From Oscillospiraceae bacterium (GTDB lineage Bacteria > Bacillota > Clostridia > Oscillospirales > Ruminococcaceae), in NCBI GenBank assembly GCA_022835495.1, contig BQOK01000001.1, positions 744,001 through 808,000 on the forward strand: DNA of 64,000 bases, given 5' to 3'. Position numbers and translations under genes: made by a program. The notes beneath the pieces were generated by a model. It was not told the origin of the DNA. It saw nothing but the letters and a program-made list of their open reading frames with translations, and ran no database searches. Shown in pieces: positions 8,490-18,853 of this stretch (position 1 is its first letter; every line of letters begins with the position of its first letter).

Positions 8490-9929
8490 TCAGTACGCCT
8501 TGCCCCAGTAGACCATGAGGTTTGCGGGCTTGCCGCAGCAGGGGCAGGTGTCGGCCAGGGGCTCCTGCTCAAAGGGCATGCAGCGGCTGGAGAGGCCCGC
8601 CTCCTCCTTCATTTTTTCTTCGCAGGCAAGGCTGCCGCACCACATGGTCTTGATGTAACCGTTGTTTTCTTCGGCCAGGCGCTTGATTTCTTCCATGCTG
8701 GCGGCGGCCCAGGTGCGCTTTTCGCGGTTTTCCAGCGCACGCTGGTAGAGGTTCTGCGCCAGCTCGTTCAGAAGGCGCGGGATCTCGGTTTCCAGCTCGT
8801 CCAGGCTGACGAAATATTTTTCGCGGGTGTCGCGGCGGACCAGGACGCACTGGTTTTTCTCGATGTCCTTGGGGCCGAGCTCGAGGCGCAGGGGCACGCC
8901 CTTCATCTCCCACTGGCTGAACTTCCAGCCGGGGCTGTTGTCGCTGTCGTCCAGCTTGACCCGGGCGAACTTTGCCACCCGGGCGGCGAGCTCCTGCGCT
9001 TTTTCGGTGACGCCGGGCTTGTGGGCGGCGATGGGCAGCACCACCACCTGGTAGGGGGCCACGGCCGGGGGCAGGATCAGGCCCTCGTCGTCGCCGTGGG
9101 TCATGATGATGGCGCCCACCAGGCGGGTGGAAACGCCCCAGCTGGTCTGATAGGGGTATTGCAGCTGGTTGTCGCGGCCGGTGAACTGCACCCCGAAGGC
9201 GCGGGAGAAACCGTCGCCAAAATAGTGGCTGGTGCCGCTTTGCAGGGCCTTGCCGTCGTGCATCATGGCCTCGATGGAATAGGTGGCCTCGGCGCCGGCA
9301 AACTTTTCCTTATCGGTCTTTTTGCCCTTGACCACCGGGATCATGAGGCTTTTTTCGCAGAACTCGGCATAAGTATTGAGCTGCTGCTCGGTCTCGGCAA
9401 TGGCCTCGGCGGCGGTTTCGTGGATGGTGTGGCCCTCCTGCCACCAGAACTCGCGGCTGCGCAGGAAGGGGCGGGTGGTCTTTTCCCACCGGACCACGCT
9501 GCACCACTGGTTGTACTTCATGGGCAGATCGCGCCAGGAGTGCAGCACGTGGGCAAAGTGATCGCAGAACAGGGTCTCGCTGGTGGGGCGCACGCACATG
9601 CGCTCTTCCAGCTGCTCGCCGCCGCCGTGGGTGACCCAGGCGACCTCGGGCGCGAAGCCCTCCACGTGGTCCTTTTCCTTTTGAAGCAGGCTTTCGGGGA
9701 TGAACAGGGGCATGGCCACGTTTTCGTGGCCGGTGGCCTTGAACATGCCGTCCAGAATGTGCTGGATGTTCTCCCAGATGGCGTAGCCGTAGGGGCGCAG
9801 GATCATGCAGCCCTTCACGGTGGAATAATCCACCAGCTCGGCCTTGAGGCACACGTCGGTGTACCACTGGGCAAAGTCTTCGTTGATGGGGGTGATGGCC
9901 TCCACCAGTTTTTTCTTCTGTTCGCTCAT
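8490..9929 (-). CDS. proS: Prolyl-tRNA synthetase, type 3 (eukaryote/archaeon-like)
   Basis: 479 aa class II aminoacyl-tRNA synthetase that charges tRNA-Pro. Motif 2-like region [21 protein letters not shown], motif 3-like [14 protein letters not shown], an anticodon-binding domain ([12 protein letters not shown]) and a C-terminal zinc-binding-like module with paired cysteines (WCGSLAC ... CPCCGK) ending in tyrosine. It lacks the INS editing insertion of the E. coli type, as expected for the shorter type found in many clostridia. ATG at 9929 follows GAAGGAG by 9 nt. A terminator separates it from acpP, so it likely has its own promoter or depends on readthrough. Confidence 0.96.
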   Translation of the reverse strand: MSEQKKKLVEAITPINEDFAQWYTDVCLKAELVDYSTVKGCMILRPYGYAIWENIQHILDGMFKATGHENVAMPLFIPESLLQKEKDHVEGFAPEVAWVTHGGGEQLEERMCVRPTSETLFCDHFAHVLHSWRDLPMKYNQWCSVVRWEKTTRPFLRSREFWWQEGHTIHETAAEAIAETEQQLNTYAEFCEKSLMIPVVKGKKTDKEKFAGAEATYSIEAMMHDGKALQSGTSHYFGDGFSRAFGVQFTGRDNQLQYPYQTSWGVSTRLVGAIIMTHGDDEGLILPPAVAPYQVVVLPIAAHKPGVTEKAQELAARVAKFARVKLDDSDNSPGWKFSQWEMKGVPLRLELGPKDIEKNQCVLVRRDTREKYFVSLDELETEIPRLLNELAQNLYQRALENREKRTWAAASMEEIKRLAEENNGYIKTMWCGSLACEEKMKEEAGLSSRCMPFEQEPLADTCPCCGKPANLMVYWGKAY

Positions 9930-9949
9930 TCGTTTTTACTCCTTCGCCA

Positions 9950-9978
9950 AAAAACAAGCCCCCGCGTGGAACGGGGGC
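9950..9978 (-). terminator. Terminator downstream of acpP
   Basis: On the minus strand GCCCCCG-loop-CGGGGGC followed by TTGTTTTTT, in the 67-bp gap between acpP and proS. Confidence 0.8.
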
Positions 9979-9996
9979 AATTTTAAAATGCGCGGC

Positions 9997-10227
9997 TCAG
10001 CTGTTTTCCTCGATATAGCGGACCACGTCCCCCACGGTCTTGAGGCCTTCCACCGCCTCGTCGGGGACCTCCACGCCGAATTCGTCTTCCAGGCTCATGA
10101 CCATATCTACCACGTCCAGGCTGTCGGCCTCGAAGTCCTCCAGGATGTCGCTTTCCATGGTGATCTTCTCTTCCTCGATGTCGAGCTGTTCCGCCAAAAG
10201 CTCACGGATGCGTTCGAAAGTGTCCAT
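9997..10227 (-). CDS. acpP: Acyl carrier protein
   Basis: 76 aa, very acidic. The 4'-phosphopantetheine attachment site is Ser36 in ADSLDVVDMVM. It carries acyl chains in fatty-acid synthesis. The ATG at 10227 (MDTFERIREL) matches the family's N-terminus; the frame is open nine codons further but those would overlap the AAGGAG ribosome site. It stands alone here with a terminator after it, not beside fab genes. Confidence 0.95.
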   Translation of the reverse strand: MDTFERIRELLAEQLDIEEEKITMESDILEDFEADSLDVVDMVMSLEDEFGVEVPDEAVEGLKTVGDVVRYIEENS

Positions 10228-10338
10228 ATCCTTAAAACTCTCCTTAATTCGCATTGGCCCTGTGGGGCCGCGATTTATACTACTACATTTTATAGCCTAT
10301 CCGCCGGGGGTTGTCAAGGCCCCGCGCAAAGTTTTTTC

Positions 10339-10367
10339 TTGTACAATCGGGCCTTAGAATGTATAAT
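10339..10367 (+). promoter_or_regulatory. Promoter of dapF
   Basis: TTGTAC (10339-10344), 17 bp, perfect TATAAT (10362-10367), 54 bp before the dapF start. Confidence 0.65.
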
Positions 10368-10420
10368 AAAATACAGAATGGGTTGGGCGCGGACCGCGCC
10401 CCCATGGGGAGGGAAGGGGC

Positions 10421-11251
10421 ATGACCCTGGAATTTACAAAAATGCAGGGCTGCGGCAACGATTACATTTATGTGGACTGCTTTTCCGGAATGCCGGAAAA
10501 CGCGCCCGAGCTGGCCAGAAAGCTGAGCCCGCGCCACTTTGCGGTGGGGGCCGACGGGCTGATCTGCATCTGCAAAAGCGAGGTGGCCGACGCCCAGATG
10601 CGCATGTTCAACGCCGACGGCAGCGAGAGCAAGATGTGCGGCAACGGCATCCGCTGTGTGGCCCAGTGGCTGTATGAGCACGGCCGCGCGGGCGAAACGA
10701 TGACCGTGGACACCCTGGCCGGGCGCAAGACCATACGCCGCGTGGCCGAGGGCCAGTGGCAGGTGGACATGGGCTTTGCGGAATTTTTGCCCGAGCGGGT
10801 GCCGGTGCAGGGGCTCGGCGCCGGGCCCGTGGTGGGTGCGGAGCTGATGGTGCGGGGCCGCGCCTGGCCCGTGACCTGCATTTCCATGGGCAACCCCCAC
10901 TGCGTGAGCGTGGTGGAGGATGTGGCCGGGGTGGACCTGCCCGCCCTGGGGCCCTGCTTTGAGCATCACTCGGCTTTCCCCGAGGGGGTGAACGCCGAGT
11001 TTATCCAGCTGCTGGGGCCCGGGCATTTGAAAATGCGGGTGTGGGAGCGGGGCACGGGCGAGACCTTTGCCTGCGGCACCGGCGCCTGCGCCAGCGCGGC
11101 GGCAAGCGTGGCGCTGGGGCTGTGCCCGCCCGACACGGACATCCGGGTGGAGCTGACCGGCGGTACCCTGGTGATCCGGGTGGGCGGCGACCGCCGCGTG
11201 CTCATGACCGGCCCGGCGGTGACCGCGTTCACCGGGAGCGCCGAGGTATAA
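10421..11251 (+). CDS. dapF: Diaminopimelate epimerase
   Basis: 276 aa. It interconverts LL- and meso-diaminopimelate for lysine and peptidoglycan synthesis. The two catalytic cysteines are visible: Cys73 in SKMCGNGIRC and Cys218 in ETFACGTGACA, each in its half of the pseudo-symmetric fold. N-terminal FTKMQGCGNDYIYVD is characteristic. ATG at 10421 follows GGGAGGGAAGGGGC. The next gene starts 56 bp later and may be cotranscribed. Confidence 0.97.
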   Translation: MTLEFTKMQGCGNDYIYVDCFSGMPENAPELARKLSPRHFAVGADGLICICKSEVADAQMRMFNADGSESKMCGNGIRCVAQWLYEHGRAGETMTVDTLAGRKTIRRVAEGQWQVDMGFAEFLPERVPVQGLGAGPVVGAELMVRGRAWPVTCISMGNPHCVSVVEDVAGVDLPALGPCFEHHSAFPEGVNAEFIQLLGPGHLKMRVWERGTGETFACGTGACASAAASVALGLCPPDTDIRVELTGGTLVIRVGGDRRVLMTGPAVTAFTGSAEV

Positions 11252-11307
11252 AGGCATTCTGCCCCGGCCGGGGCAATAAGATACAAAAGGCAAGGAGAGG
11301 GTTTGAG

Positions 11308-11709
11308 ATGGAAGAATTGAAGAAGCTGCTGGAGAGCAGGCCCACCCTGTATCTGGCCACCGTGGAGGGGTATCTGCCCCGGGTGCGGCCCATCAACCAT
11401 TATATGATCTACAACGGATACTTTTATATTGCCATGGGCAAGCACAAGGAGGCCTACAAACAGCTGCTGGACAACACCAACCTGGAGCTGTGCGCCGACC
11501 TGGGCGAACAGCGGCTGCTGCGCATTCAGGGCACGGTGAACTTTGACCGCAGCCCCGAGGCCTACGCCGCGGTGTATGAGGCCATGCCCGACCTGAACGA
11601 GAGCTTCAGCGCAGACACCGGCAAACGCCTGGCCCTGATTTACCTGGACCACATCAGCGCCATCCTGTTTGACCGGCAGGACGACGCAAAGCAGTTGGTA
11701 AAGTTTTGA
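11308..11709 (+). CDS. Pyridoxamine 5'-phosphate oxidase-family protein
   Basis: 133 aa. The sequence LESRPTLYLATVEGYLPRVRPINHYMIYNGYFYIAMGKHKEAYKQL splits into strands typical of the small flavin-binding split barrel, followed by LELCADLGEQRLLRIQGTVNF. These short family members bind FMN or F420-like flavins, and most have no proven reaction. ATG at 11308 lies 8 nt after AAGGAGAGGG; the frame is open into dapF but without a start signal. Confidence 0.75.
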   Translation: MEELKKLLESRPTLYLATVEGYLPRVRPINHYMIYNGYFYIAMGKHKEAYKQLLDNTNLELCADLGEQRLLRIQGTVNFDRSPEAYAAVYEAMPDLNESFSADTGKRLALIYLDHISAILFDRQDDAKQLVKF

Positions 11710-11731
11710 AAACCTGCCCCCAATAGACCCG

Positions 11732-11779
11732 GCCGCGCCGCTGTTCTGTGAGAGAACGGCGGCGCGGCTGTTTGTTTTT
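11732..11779 (+). terminator. Terminator after the PNPOx-family gene
   Basis: GCCGCGCCGCTGTTCT paired with AGAACGGCGGCGCGGC, followed by TGTTTGTTTTT. It faces the convergent kdpE. Confidence 0.8.
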
Positions 11780-11785
11780 GAAGGG

Positions 11786-12517
11786 TTATTCCCCCCGCGG
11801 GGCGGCCGGCACGCTTTCGGGGATGCGCAGCATACGGTAACCCACGCCCACGTGGGTCTGGATGTATTTGGGCTGGGCGGGCGCAGGCTCGATCTTTTTG
11901 CGCAGGGTGGCCATGAACACCCGCAGGGAGGGGGTGTCGCCCGGAAGGGCGCTGCCCCACACCTGGCGCAGGATGTAATTGTGGGTGAGCACCTTGCCCA
12001 CGTTTTTGGCCAGCAGGCACAGCAATTTATATTCGATGGGGGTCAGGTGGATCTCGCTGCCAGCCAGGTAGGTACAGCCGGCGGCATAATCAATTGTGAG
12101 TTCGCCGTTGGTGAAAACGGCCTCCGGGCTGCCCGCGGGACCGGCGTCCTGCCGGGCCCGCCGAAGGGCCACCCGCAGCCGGGCCAGGAGCTCATCCACG
12201 CTGAAGGGCTTGGTGAGATAATCGTCGGCGCCCGCGTCCAGCGCGTCGATCTTGTCGCGGTCCTCGCTGCGGGCGCTGACGACGATGATGGGCAGGGCCG
12301 ACCAGCCGCGCACCTTTTCGATGATGGAGACGCCGTCCATATCCGGCAGGCCAAGATCCAGCAGCATGACGTCCGGCTGGAACGAAACCGCTTCGAGCAG
12401 GGCTTCGCTGCCCTTTGCCGCCGTGTGATACTGATAGTCCTGGGTTTCGAGGGTGGTGGTGATAAGGTTGCGGATGGCGCGGTCGTCTTCGACCACAAGA
12501 ATTTTTGCTTTATTCAT
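11786..12517 (-). CDS. kdpE: KdpE-type response regulator (OmpR family)
   Basis: 243 aa. Receiver domain with acidic pocket VVEDD near the N-terminus, phosphoacceptor Asp54 (LLDLGLPDMDG), a Ser in VVSARS and Lys in LTKPF; then an OmpR-type winged helix (about residues 145-235, LTPIEYKLLCLLAKN ... LRVFMATLRKKIE ... GVGYRM). It is the only response regulator in the window. Its ATG overlaps the last 8 nt of the upstream kinase gene, so the two are translationally coupled. Expected to activate kdpFABC and, judging from shared repeats, the trk and kdpD units as well. Confidence 0.93.
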   Translation of the reverse strand: MNKAKILVVEDDRAIRNLITTTLETQDYQYHTAAKGSEALLEAVSFQPDVMLLDLGLPDMDGVSIIEKVRGWSALPIIVVSARSEDRDKIDALDAGADDYLTKPFSVDELLARLRVALRRARQDAGPAGSPEAVFTNGELTIDYAAGCTYLAGSEIHLTPIEYKLLCLLAKNVGKVLTHNYILRQVWGSALPGDTPSLRVFMATLRKKIEPAPAQPKYIQTHVGVGYRMLRIPESVPAAPRGE

Positions 12518-14093
12518 AGTGTTCCACGTCCTCTGCCTGTAAAGTGAAGAAGAAAACCGAGCCGTGCGGCTGGTTGGGGCGAACCCCGATGGATCCGCCG
12601 TGGGCCTCCACGATGGAGCGGCACAGCGCAAGGCCGAGGCCGAGCCCGCGGCGGGCGTCGCCGCCGGCGCTGCCCGCCGTAAAAAACATGTCGAACAGCT
12701 TTGCCCGCGCCTGTTCGGGGATGCCGGGGCCTGTGTCGGCGATCTCCACCCGCACCATGCCGCCCTCCCTCCGGGCGCTGATGGCGATGCTGGCGCCGGG
12801 GGGAGTGTACTTGACGGCGTTGTTTACGATGTTGATAAAAACCTGGGTGATGAGCCGCGAATCCATCTTTGCCATGAGCAGATCACCCTCCACCTGCACC
12901 GAGAGCGGATGCTCGGAACAACGGCGGTTCAGGTGCTGCAGCGCCTCGCCGATCACCTCCTCCAAGAGCTCGGGCTGCAGGCGCAGGTCCAGCGCCCCGT
13001 TTTCCAGCCGGGTGATGGAGAGCAGGTTTTCCACAAGCTGGATGAGCCAGAGCGAGTCGTCGGAAATATCCATATAAAGGCGCCGCTTTTGGGTTTCGTC
13101 CAGCACGCTGGAATTTTGAAGGAGCACCCCCGCGTTGCCCGAAATGCTGGTGAGGGGGGTGCGAAGGTCGTGGGAGATGGTGCGTAGCAGGTTCGAGCGC
13201 AGCTGCTCCTGCTGTGCCCTGAGTTCGATCCCGGCTTTTTCACGGCCGATGCGCTCCTTTTCCAGCGCCAGTGCGCACTCGTTCAGCAGAGCTTCCATGA
13301 GGTTGCGGTCGAAGGCGTCCGGAGAATGGCCGGGCGGCACCGCCACCCCCGCCACCGCGCGGGGGGGCGCCCCCGCACCCACCGCCATGTACAGGCACCC
13401 GGCGCCGGGGCAGACGTTCGTGAAGGCGCCCGCCTGCCCGCCGTGTTCCAGCACGGCGGCCGCGGCGCGCTGGTCGGCCGGGGAGGCGAAGCGCGGCCGG
13501 CCATCGGCGCCGAAGGGGCAGAACAGGGGCTCCTGCAATGCGCCGCCCGCAACGGGGTAGAGCAGCACGCTGGCCCGCAGCAGCTTGGAGAGATGCTCTG
13601 CGGCCACACAGAGGATCTGCGCTTCGCCTTCGGCACGCTGCAGCGCCTGGCTGGTTTTGAGCAGCAGCTCGCTGCGGTACGCCTTGCGGGTGGCCTGCCG
13701 GGCCTGCGCCTTGACCCGCATGGTGAGGGTGCTGGTGATGCAGGCGGCAATGAACATGACCAGAAAGGTGACGGAATAGCGGCTCACATCGTTGAATTTG
13801 AAGGTGAAGCGGGGGACCGTGAACAGATAGTTGAACACCAGAACACTTGCCACCGAGGCCAGAATGCCGTACAGGCGGCCGTTGGTGGCAAGCGCCGTGC
13901 ACAGCACTGCCAGCAGATACATGGTGACGATGTTCGCCTCGGTGATGCCCGCGTGGTAGAAAAGCAGCCCGATCAGCGAGGCCGCCAACAGGATGCCGAC
14001 GGTCTTTGCAAGATCCCGACAGGAAAGGGGGAGAACCTCTCTCAGACGCCCGTTCCCCGGCATCGGGCCGGGCCGCTGCCACCAATTGCCCAT
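12510..14093 (-). CDS. KdpD-like histidine kinase without the N-terminal KdpD/Usp domains
   Basis: 527 aa from ATG 14093, 4-5 nt after GGAGGG. It begins directly with a DUF4118 membrane domain (about residues 30-130; SVLVFNYLFTVPRFTFKFNDVSRYSVTF is split by short loops), then a GAF-like region (about 150-275), HisKA with phosphoacceptor His308 (TISHDLRTPLT), and a HATPase domain with N-box NIVNNAVKYTPPG, G1 DTGPGIP and G2 GLGLGLALC. Family KdpD proteins are near 900 aa and start with a KdpD domain plus Usp domain; both are missing here. It is coupled to kdpE by an 8-nt overlap. A full-length paralogue lies at 23335-26064. Confidence 0.92.
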   Translation of the reverse strand: MGNWWQRPGPMPGNGRLREVLPLSCRDLAKTVGILLAASLIGLLFYHAGITEANIVTMYLLAVLCTALATNGRLYGILASVASVLVFNYLFTVPRFTFKFNDVSRYSVTFLVMFIAACITSTLTMRVKAQARQATRKAYRSELLLKTSQALQRAEGEAQILCVAAEHLSKLLRASVLLYPVAGGALQEPLFCPFGADGRPRFASPADQRAAAAVLEHGGQAGAFTNVCPGAGCLYMAVGAGAPPRAVAGVAVPPGHSPDAFDRNLMEALLNECALALEKERIGREKAGIELRAQQEQLRSNLLRTISHDLRTPLTSISGNAGVLLQNSSVLDETQKRRLYMDISDDSLWLIQLVENLLSITRLENGALDLRLQPELLEEVIGEALQHLNRRCSEHPLSVQVEGDLLMAKMDSRLITQVFINIVNNAVKYTPPGASIAISARREGGMVRVEIADTGPGIPEQARAKLFDMFFTAGSAGGDARRGLGLGLALCRSIVEAHGGSIGVRPNQPHGSVFFFTLQAEDVEHYE

Positions 14094-14152
14094 GTTTCCC
14101 TCCTGTGTCTGCCATGTCCGCGCCGCAGCGCTGCCCGGCAAGTTTCCTTATT

Positions 14153-14181
14153 ATTATAAACGCATTCGGCGCAAATGTCAG
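14153..14181 (-). promoter_or_regulatory. Promoter of the short kdpD-kdpE pair
   Basis: Minus strand CTGACA (14176-14181), 17 bp, TATAAT (14153-14158). It gives the pair its own promoter, separate from kdpFABC upstream. Confidence 0.75.
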
Positions 14182-14221
14182 CAGGGGAGGATTTGCATGG
14201 CATAAAGAATTGCCGTGAGGT

Positions 14222-14238
14222 GTTAAGACAGCGTTAAG
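14222..14238. promoter_or_regulatory. Candidate KdpE box upstream of kdpDE (11-bp direct repeat)
   Basis: GTTAAG-N5-GTTAAG on the plus strand (CTTAAC-N5-CTTAAC on the minus), repeat period 11 bp, 41 bp upstream of the -35. The same motif recurs at 22778-22794 with identical half-sites. OmpR-family proteins bind 11-bp direct repeats; assignment to KdpE is inference. Confidence 0.5.
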
Positions 14239-14355
14239 AAAAGGAGCCGGGTTTTTGGCCGCAACAGAAATTCCCGGGGCGGACCTTGACACATGGAAGC
14301 TGCCCCCGGGACCGCGCGGCCCTGAAACGGCAAAGCCAAAAAAGAGCGCCTTTTG

Positions 14356-14395
14356 AAAAAATGCAGTCGTCCGGCGGCCCCGGCCTGCCGGACGA
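14356..14395 (-). terminator. Terminator of the kdpFABC operon
   Basis: Minus strand TCGTCCGGC ... GCCGGACGA stem, then after five bases CATTTTTT. It starts 5 bp past the kdpC stop. The remaining gap to the next gene (14240-14356) shows one GC-rich inverted repeat (CCCGGGGC / GCCCCCGGG, about 14274-14312) and no ORF. Confidence 0.7.
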
Positions 14396-14399
14396 GGGG

Positions 14400-15005
14400 T
14401 CATTGCAGGATGCCGTCCAGCGCAAGGTTGACTTCCAGAACATTTACGGTAGGCTCGCCGAACAGGCCCAAAAAGCGGCCTTGGGTGTAACGTTCCACCA
14501 CGGCCCGCACCTCGCTTTCCGGGATGCCGCGGTGGGCGGCAACGCGGCCCACCTGGTACTCGGCCGCGGCCGGTGAAATGTGGGGGTCGAGCCCCGAGCC
14601 GGAGCTGGTGACCAGATCCACCGGGATGGGCTGGCCCGATTTGTCCGGGTGGGCGGCCTGGATTTTGGCCACGCGCGCGGCCACGAGCTGCTCCAGTTCT
14701 TCGCCCGCAGGGGTCTTGTTGGAGGGGCCGGAGTAGAGCAGGGGGACGCCCTCGTTGCTGTAAAAGGCGGAGGTGTTCAGGTTCATAATGCGCCCCCACA
14801 TGTATTCATCGCCGGTGAACTGCTGTGCCAGCAGGGTGCTGCCGTATTTTTTGCCGCCTACCTCGATGATGCTGCCGTTCGCTTTTTGGGGGAAGGCGAG
14901 TTGGGCGATGCCGGTGATGAGCAGCGGGTAGACCAGGCCGCACAGCAGGGTGAGGACCACACAGAGCAGCAGCGCCCGCAGGGTATATTTTTTAAAGGTC
15001 TTCAT
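14400..15005 (-). CDS. kdpC: K+-transporting ATPase subunit C
   Basis: 201 aa. One N-terminal membrane helix (LLLCVVLTLLCGLVYPLLIT), then the conserved KdpC periplasmic part: GSTLLAQQF, YMWGRIMNLNTSAFYS, SGPSNKTPAGEELEQLVAARV, and VDLVTSSGSGLDPHISPAAAEYQ split over the middle. It assists the KdpA-KdpB pump. ATG at 15005 lies after AAAGGAG; it starts 23 bp after kdpB. Confidence 0.96.
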   Translation of the reverse strand: MKTFKKYTLRALLLCVVLTLLCGLVYPLLITGIAQLAFPQKANGSIIEVGGKKYGSTLLAQQFTGDEYMWGRIMNLNTSAFYSNEGVPLLYSGPSNKTPAGEELEQLVAARVAKIQAAHPDKSGQPIPVDLVTSSGSGLDPHISPAAAEYQVGRVAAHRGIPESEVRAVVERYTQGRFLGLFGEPTVNVLEVNLALDGILQ

Positions 15006-15027
15006 GGTTCGGAATTCTCCTTTCGCC

Positions 15028-17097
15028 TTATACCAGGCCGAAGCCCACAAGGAACATGTCGATGAGTTTGATGGCCGCGAAGGGCGCCGCGATGCCGCCC
15101 AAGCCATAGATGAGCAGGTTGCGTGAGAGCAGCTTGCCGGCCGGGACCTCGCGGTATTTGACGCCCCGCAGCGCAAGGGGGATGAGGGCCACGATGATGA
15201 GCGCGTTGTAGATGATGGCGGACAGGATGGCGCTCTCGGCGCTGGCCAGATGCATGATGTTGAGCGCCGCAAGGCCCGGATACAGCCCCATGAACAGCGC
15301 GGGAAGAATGGCGAAATACTTTGCCACGTCGTTCGCAATGCTGAAGGTGGTGAGCGAGCCTCGGGTCATGAGCAGCTGCTTGCCGATGCGCACGATGTCG
15401 ATCAGTTTGGTGGGCGAGGAGTCCAGGTCCACCATGTTGCCCGCCTCCTTGGCGGCCTGGGTGCCGGTGTTCATGGCAACGGCCACGTCGGCCTGGGCCA
15501 GGGCGGGAGCGTCGTTGGTGCCGTCGCCGGTCATGGCCACCAGGTGGCCCTTGGCCTGCAGCTGGCGGATCATATGCAGCTTGCCCTCGGGGGTCGCCTC
15601 GGCCAAAAAGTCGTCCACGCCCGCCTCCGCAGCAATGGCGCTGGCGGTGAGGGGGTTGTCGCCGGTGATCATCACGGTCCGGATGCCCATTTTGCGCAGG
15701 TCCGCAAATTTTTCCTTCACGCCCTGCTTGACGATGTCTTTCAGGTGGATGACGCCCAGCACGCGGCCGTTTTTGGCCACCACCAGCGGGGTGCCGCCCT
15801 CGCGGGCGATGCGCTCCACCGCGGCTTCGCACTCCTGGGAAAAAGCGCCGCCCTTCGACTGCACGTAAGCCTTTACCGCATCCGCCGCGCCCTTGCGCAC
15901 CTCGCCCTCCTCACAGTCCACGCCGCTCATGCGGGTTTTGGCCGAAAAGGGGATAAAGCTGGTGTGCAATTCGCTCATGCTGCGGCCCCGCAGGCCGAAC
16001 TGTTCCTTTGCAAGGACCACCACGCTGCGGCCCTCGGGCGTTTCGTCCGCAAGGGAGGAGAGCTGCGCCGCGTCGGCCAGCGCGGCGGCGGGGGCGCCGT
16101 CCACCGGGATGAACTCGCAGGCCTGCCGGTTGCCCAGGGTGATGGTGCCGGTTTTATCCAGCAGAAGGGTGTCCACATCGCCCGCGGCCTCGATGGCGCG
16201 GCCGCTCATAGCCAGCACGTTCGCCTGGTTCAGGCGGCTCATGCCCGCGATGCCGATGGCCGACAGCAGCGCGCCGATGGTGGTGGGGGCCAGGCACACC
16301 AGCAGCGCCACCAGCGCGGTGATGGAGGTGGGGTTCGCCATGCCGGCCTGGCCGGCCGAGAACTGGGAGAAGGGAAAGAGCGACACGGTTACCAAAAGGA
16401 AGATGATGGTGAGGGCCACCAGCAGGATCTCCAGCGCGATCTCGTTGGGAGTCTTTTTGCGGGCCGCACCCTCCACCATGGCGATCATTTTATCCAGAAA
16501 GCTCTCGCCCGGCCCGCTGGTGACGCGCACCACCAGCCAGTCGGAAATGACGGTGGTGCCGCCGGTCACGGCGCTGCGGTCGCCGCCGGACTCGCGGATT
16601 ACGGGCGCGGATTCGCCGGTGATGGCGCTCTCGTCCACCGAGGCGGCGCCCTCGATCACCTCGCCGTCGGCCGGGATCTGCTCGCCCGCGTTCACCAGAA
16701 CGCAATCGCCCTTCACAAGGCTGGCGCCGGGTACGCGCTGCACGGCATCCCGCGCCGCGGGGGAGGAAAGCTTGTTTGCCGTTACGTCCTGCCTGGCGGC
16801 GCGCAGCGCGTCGGCCTGGGCCTTGCCGCGGCCCTCGGCAATGGCCTCGGCAAAGTTTGCGAAGAGCACCGTGAGCCATAAAATCAGCGCCACGGCCAGG
16901 ATAAAGGCCGGCCGGGCGTCCGCCGTGCCAAAGAGCGAGCAGACATACAGCCCGGTGGTGAGGAAGGCGGAGACGTATACCAGGAACATGACCGGGTTTT
17001 TCAGCTGTGTTTTGGGCGCAAGCTTTGCAAATGCGTCCCGCACGGCGCGGCCTGCCAGTTCCCGCGTTACAAAGGGGCTTTTGGTCTTGGAAGGCAT
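15028..17097 (-). CDS. kdpB: K+-transporting P-type ATPase subunit B
   Basis: 689 aa, the catalytic subunit. Phosphorylation site Asp314 in [13 protein letters not shown], actuator motif ITGESAPV, nucleotide-binding region with [12 protein letters not shown], and hinge [20 protein letters not shown]. Seven or so membrane helices are distributed as in KdpB of E. coli (682 aa). It hydrolyses ATP to drive high-affinity potassium uptake through KdpA. ATG at 17097 is 8 nt after AAGGAG and 13 bp after kdpA. Confidence 0.98.
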   Translation of the reverse strand: MPSKTKSPFVTRELAGRAVRDAFAKLAPKTQLKNPVMFLVYVSAFLTTGLYVCSLFGTADARPAFILAVALILWLTVLFANFAEAIAEGRGKAQADALRAARQDVTANKLSSPAARDAVQRVPGASLVKGDCVLVNAGEQIPADGEVIEGAASVDESAITGESAPVIRESGGDRSAVTGGTTVISDWLVVRVTSGPGESFLDKMIAMVEGAARKKTPNEIALEILLVALTIIFLLVTVSLFPFSQFSAGQAGMANPTSITALVALLVCLAPTTIGALLSAIGIAGMSRLNQANVLAMSGRAIEAAGDVDTLLLDKTGTITLGNRQACEFIPVDGAPAAALADAAQLSSLADETPEGRSVVVLAKEQFGLRGRSMSELHTSFIPFSAKTRMSGVDCEEGEVRKGAADAVKAYVQSKGGAFSQECEAAVERIAREGGTPLVVAKNGRVLGVIHLKDIVKQGVKEKFADLRKMGIRTVMITGDNPLTASAIAAEAGVDDFLAEATPEGKLHMIRQLQAKGHLVAMTGDGTNDAPALAQADVAVAMNTGTQAAKEAGNMVDLDSSPTKLIDIVRIGKQLLMTRGSLTTFSIANDVAKYFAILPALFMGLYPGLAALNIMHLASAESAILSAIIYNALIIVALIPLALRGVKYREVPAGKLLSRNLLIYGLGGIAAPFAAIKLIDMFLVGFGLV

Positions 17098-17110
17098 AGT
17101 ATCAACTCCT

Positions 17111-18853
17111 TTATGCGATCATCTGGAAGAACTCGGCGATGGGCCCGAGGGCCAGCGCCGGGAAGAAGCTCAGCGCGCCCACCAGCAGCACAATGAGGAT
17201 GAGCAGGAACACAAAGCGCGCGTCGTGGGTGGGCAGGGTGCCCGCGCTTACGGCCACGGCCTTTTTTTCTGCCAGAGAGCCCGCAATGGCCAGGGTGGCG
17301 AACAGGGGCACAAAGCGAACGAACAGCATCACCAGGCCGATGGACACGTTTAAGAAGGGCGTGTTGGCGTTAAAGCCCGCAAAGGCCGAGCCGTTGTTGC
17401 CGCCCGCCGAGGAGTAGGCGTACAGAATTTCTGAGAAGCCGTGGGCGCCCGGGTTGTTCAGCGAGGCCGCCGTTTCGGGCAGCGCCGAGGCGAGCCCCGC
17501 GCCCACCAGGATCGCAACCGGCGTTGCCAGGCACACCAGCACCGCCATGCGCATCTCGCGCGGCTCGATCTTTTTGCCCAGGTATTCGGGGGTGCGGCCC
17601 ACCATGAGCCCGGCGATGAACACGGTCAGGATTGCGAAGCCGATCATGCCGTACAGCCCGCAGCCCACGCCGCCGAACACCACCTCGCCCAGCTCCATCT
17701 GGAGCATCTGCACAAAGCCGCCGAAGGGGGTGTAGCTGTCGTGCATGGAATTGACCGAGCCGTTCGAGGCCGCCGTGGTGAACACGCTCCAGGTGGTGGA
17801 GGCGGCAATGCCGAAGCGGGTTTCTTTGCCCTCCATGTTGCCGCCGGCCTGCTGGCTGCCGGCCGAGAGGTCGACCCGGCCGCCCTGTGCGAGCTGCGGG
17901 GTGCCTGCCGCCTCGGAAAAGGCGGCGATGGCCAAAAATACCGCCAGCAGAATGAGCATGGCCGCAAACAGTGCGCGGCCCTGGCGCTTATCCTTTACGC
18001 CGCGGCCGAAGGTGAAGCAGCAGGCCACCGGGATGAGCAGCAGCGAGATCATCTGGAACAGATTGGAAAGGGCGTTCGGGTTTTCGAACGGATGCGCCGA
18101 GTTCACCCCGAAAAAGCCGCCGCCGTTGGTGCCCAGCTGCTTGATGGCGATCTGGCTGGCGGCCGGGCCCAGAGGGATAACCTGCTGGGTGACGAGGGTG
18201 CCGTCCTCCAACGTTACAGGCTCCAGAAGATCTACCGCGTCGTAGGCGGAGAGGGTTTGGGGCACGCCCTGGGAGGCGATGACCACGGCCACCACAATGG
18301 ACAGGGGGATCAGGATGTAAAGGGTGATGCGCACAAGATCAGACCAAAAATTCCCAAGGCCTTTTTGTTTGACCTTTACAAAGCCCCGGATCAGTGCGAA
18401 CAGCACCGCGATGCCGCTGGCCGCCGACACGAAGTTCTGCACCGTGAGGCCCAGCATTTGGGTGAGATAGGACAATTGCATCTCGCCGGAATAGGCCTGC
18501 CAGTTGGTATTGGTGACAAAGCTGGCCGTGGTGTTAAAGGAAAGATGCCACGAACAGCCGGGAATCCCCTCGGGGTTCAGGGGCAAAAAGCCTTGCAGAA
18601 GATTTAAAAGGAACAGGAACAGAAAGCCGAACGCGCTGAACAGCCCCACCGCCAGTGCGTATTTTTTCCAGGTCATCTGTTCGCCGGGGTCGATGCGGCA
18701 GATGCGGCAGACGCCGCTTTCCACCGGCTGCAGCACGCGGGAAAGGAAGGTCTTTTCGCCCACCATCACCTTGTACATGTACCGCCCCAGGGGGATGGCA
18801 AGCCCCACCAGGATGACAATGTACAGGGCATATTGAAGAATTTGATTTGTCAT
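17111..18853 (-). CDS. kdpA: K+-transporting ATPase subunit A
   Basis: 580 aa, the potassium-binding channel-like subunit. It has the KdpA selectivity-filter segments, for example [32 protein letters not shown] (quoted in part), [17 protein letters not shown] and [15 protein letters not shown], and ten or more hydrophobic helices. Length is normal for the family. Its start overlaps the kdpF stop (ATGA), with AGAGGTGA 7 nt upstream. Confidence 0.98.
   Translation of the reverse strand: MTNQILQYALYIVILVGLAIPLGRYMYKVMVGEKTFLSRVLQPVESGVCRICRIDPGEQMTWKKYALAVGLFSAFGFLFLFLLNLLQGFLPLNPEGIPGCSWHLSFNTTASFVTNTNWQAYSGEMQLSYLTQMLGLTVQNFVSAASGIAVLFALIRGFVKVKQKGLGNFWSDLVRITLYILIPLSIVVAVVIASQGVPQTLSAYDAVDLLEPVTLEDGTLVTQQVIPLGPAASQIAIKQLGTNGGGFFGVNSAHPFENPNALSNLFQMISLLLIPVACCFTFGRGVKDKRQGRALFAAMLILLAVFLAIAAFSEAAGTPQLAQGGRVDLSAGSQQAGGNMEGKETRFGIAASTTWSVFTTAASNGSVNSMHDSYTPFGGFVQMLQMELGEVVFGGVGCGLYGMIGFAILTVFIAGLMVGRTPEYLGKKIEPREMRMAVLVCLATPVAILVGAGLASALPETAASLNNPGAHGFSEILYAYSSAGGNNGSAFAGFNANTPFLNVSIGLVMLFVRFVPLFATLAIAGSLAEKKAVAVSAGTLPTHDARFVFLLILIVLLVGALSFFPALALGPIAEFFQMIA

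Noticed and set aside
8490-9929. ProS as a horizontally acquired archaeal enzyme
   Set aside because: The shorter type is widespread in clostridia, so it is not evidence of recent transfer.
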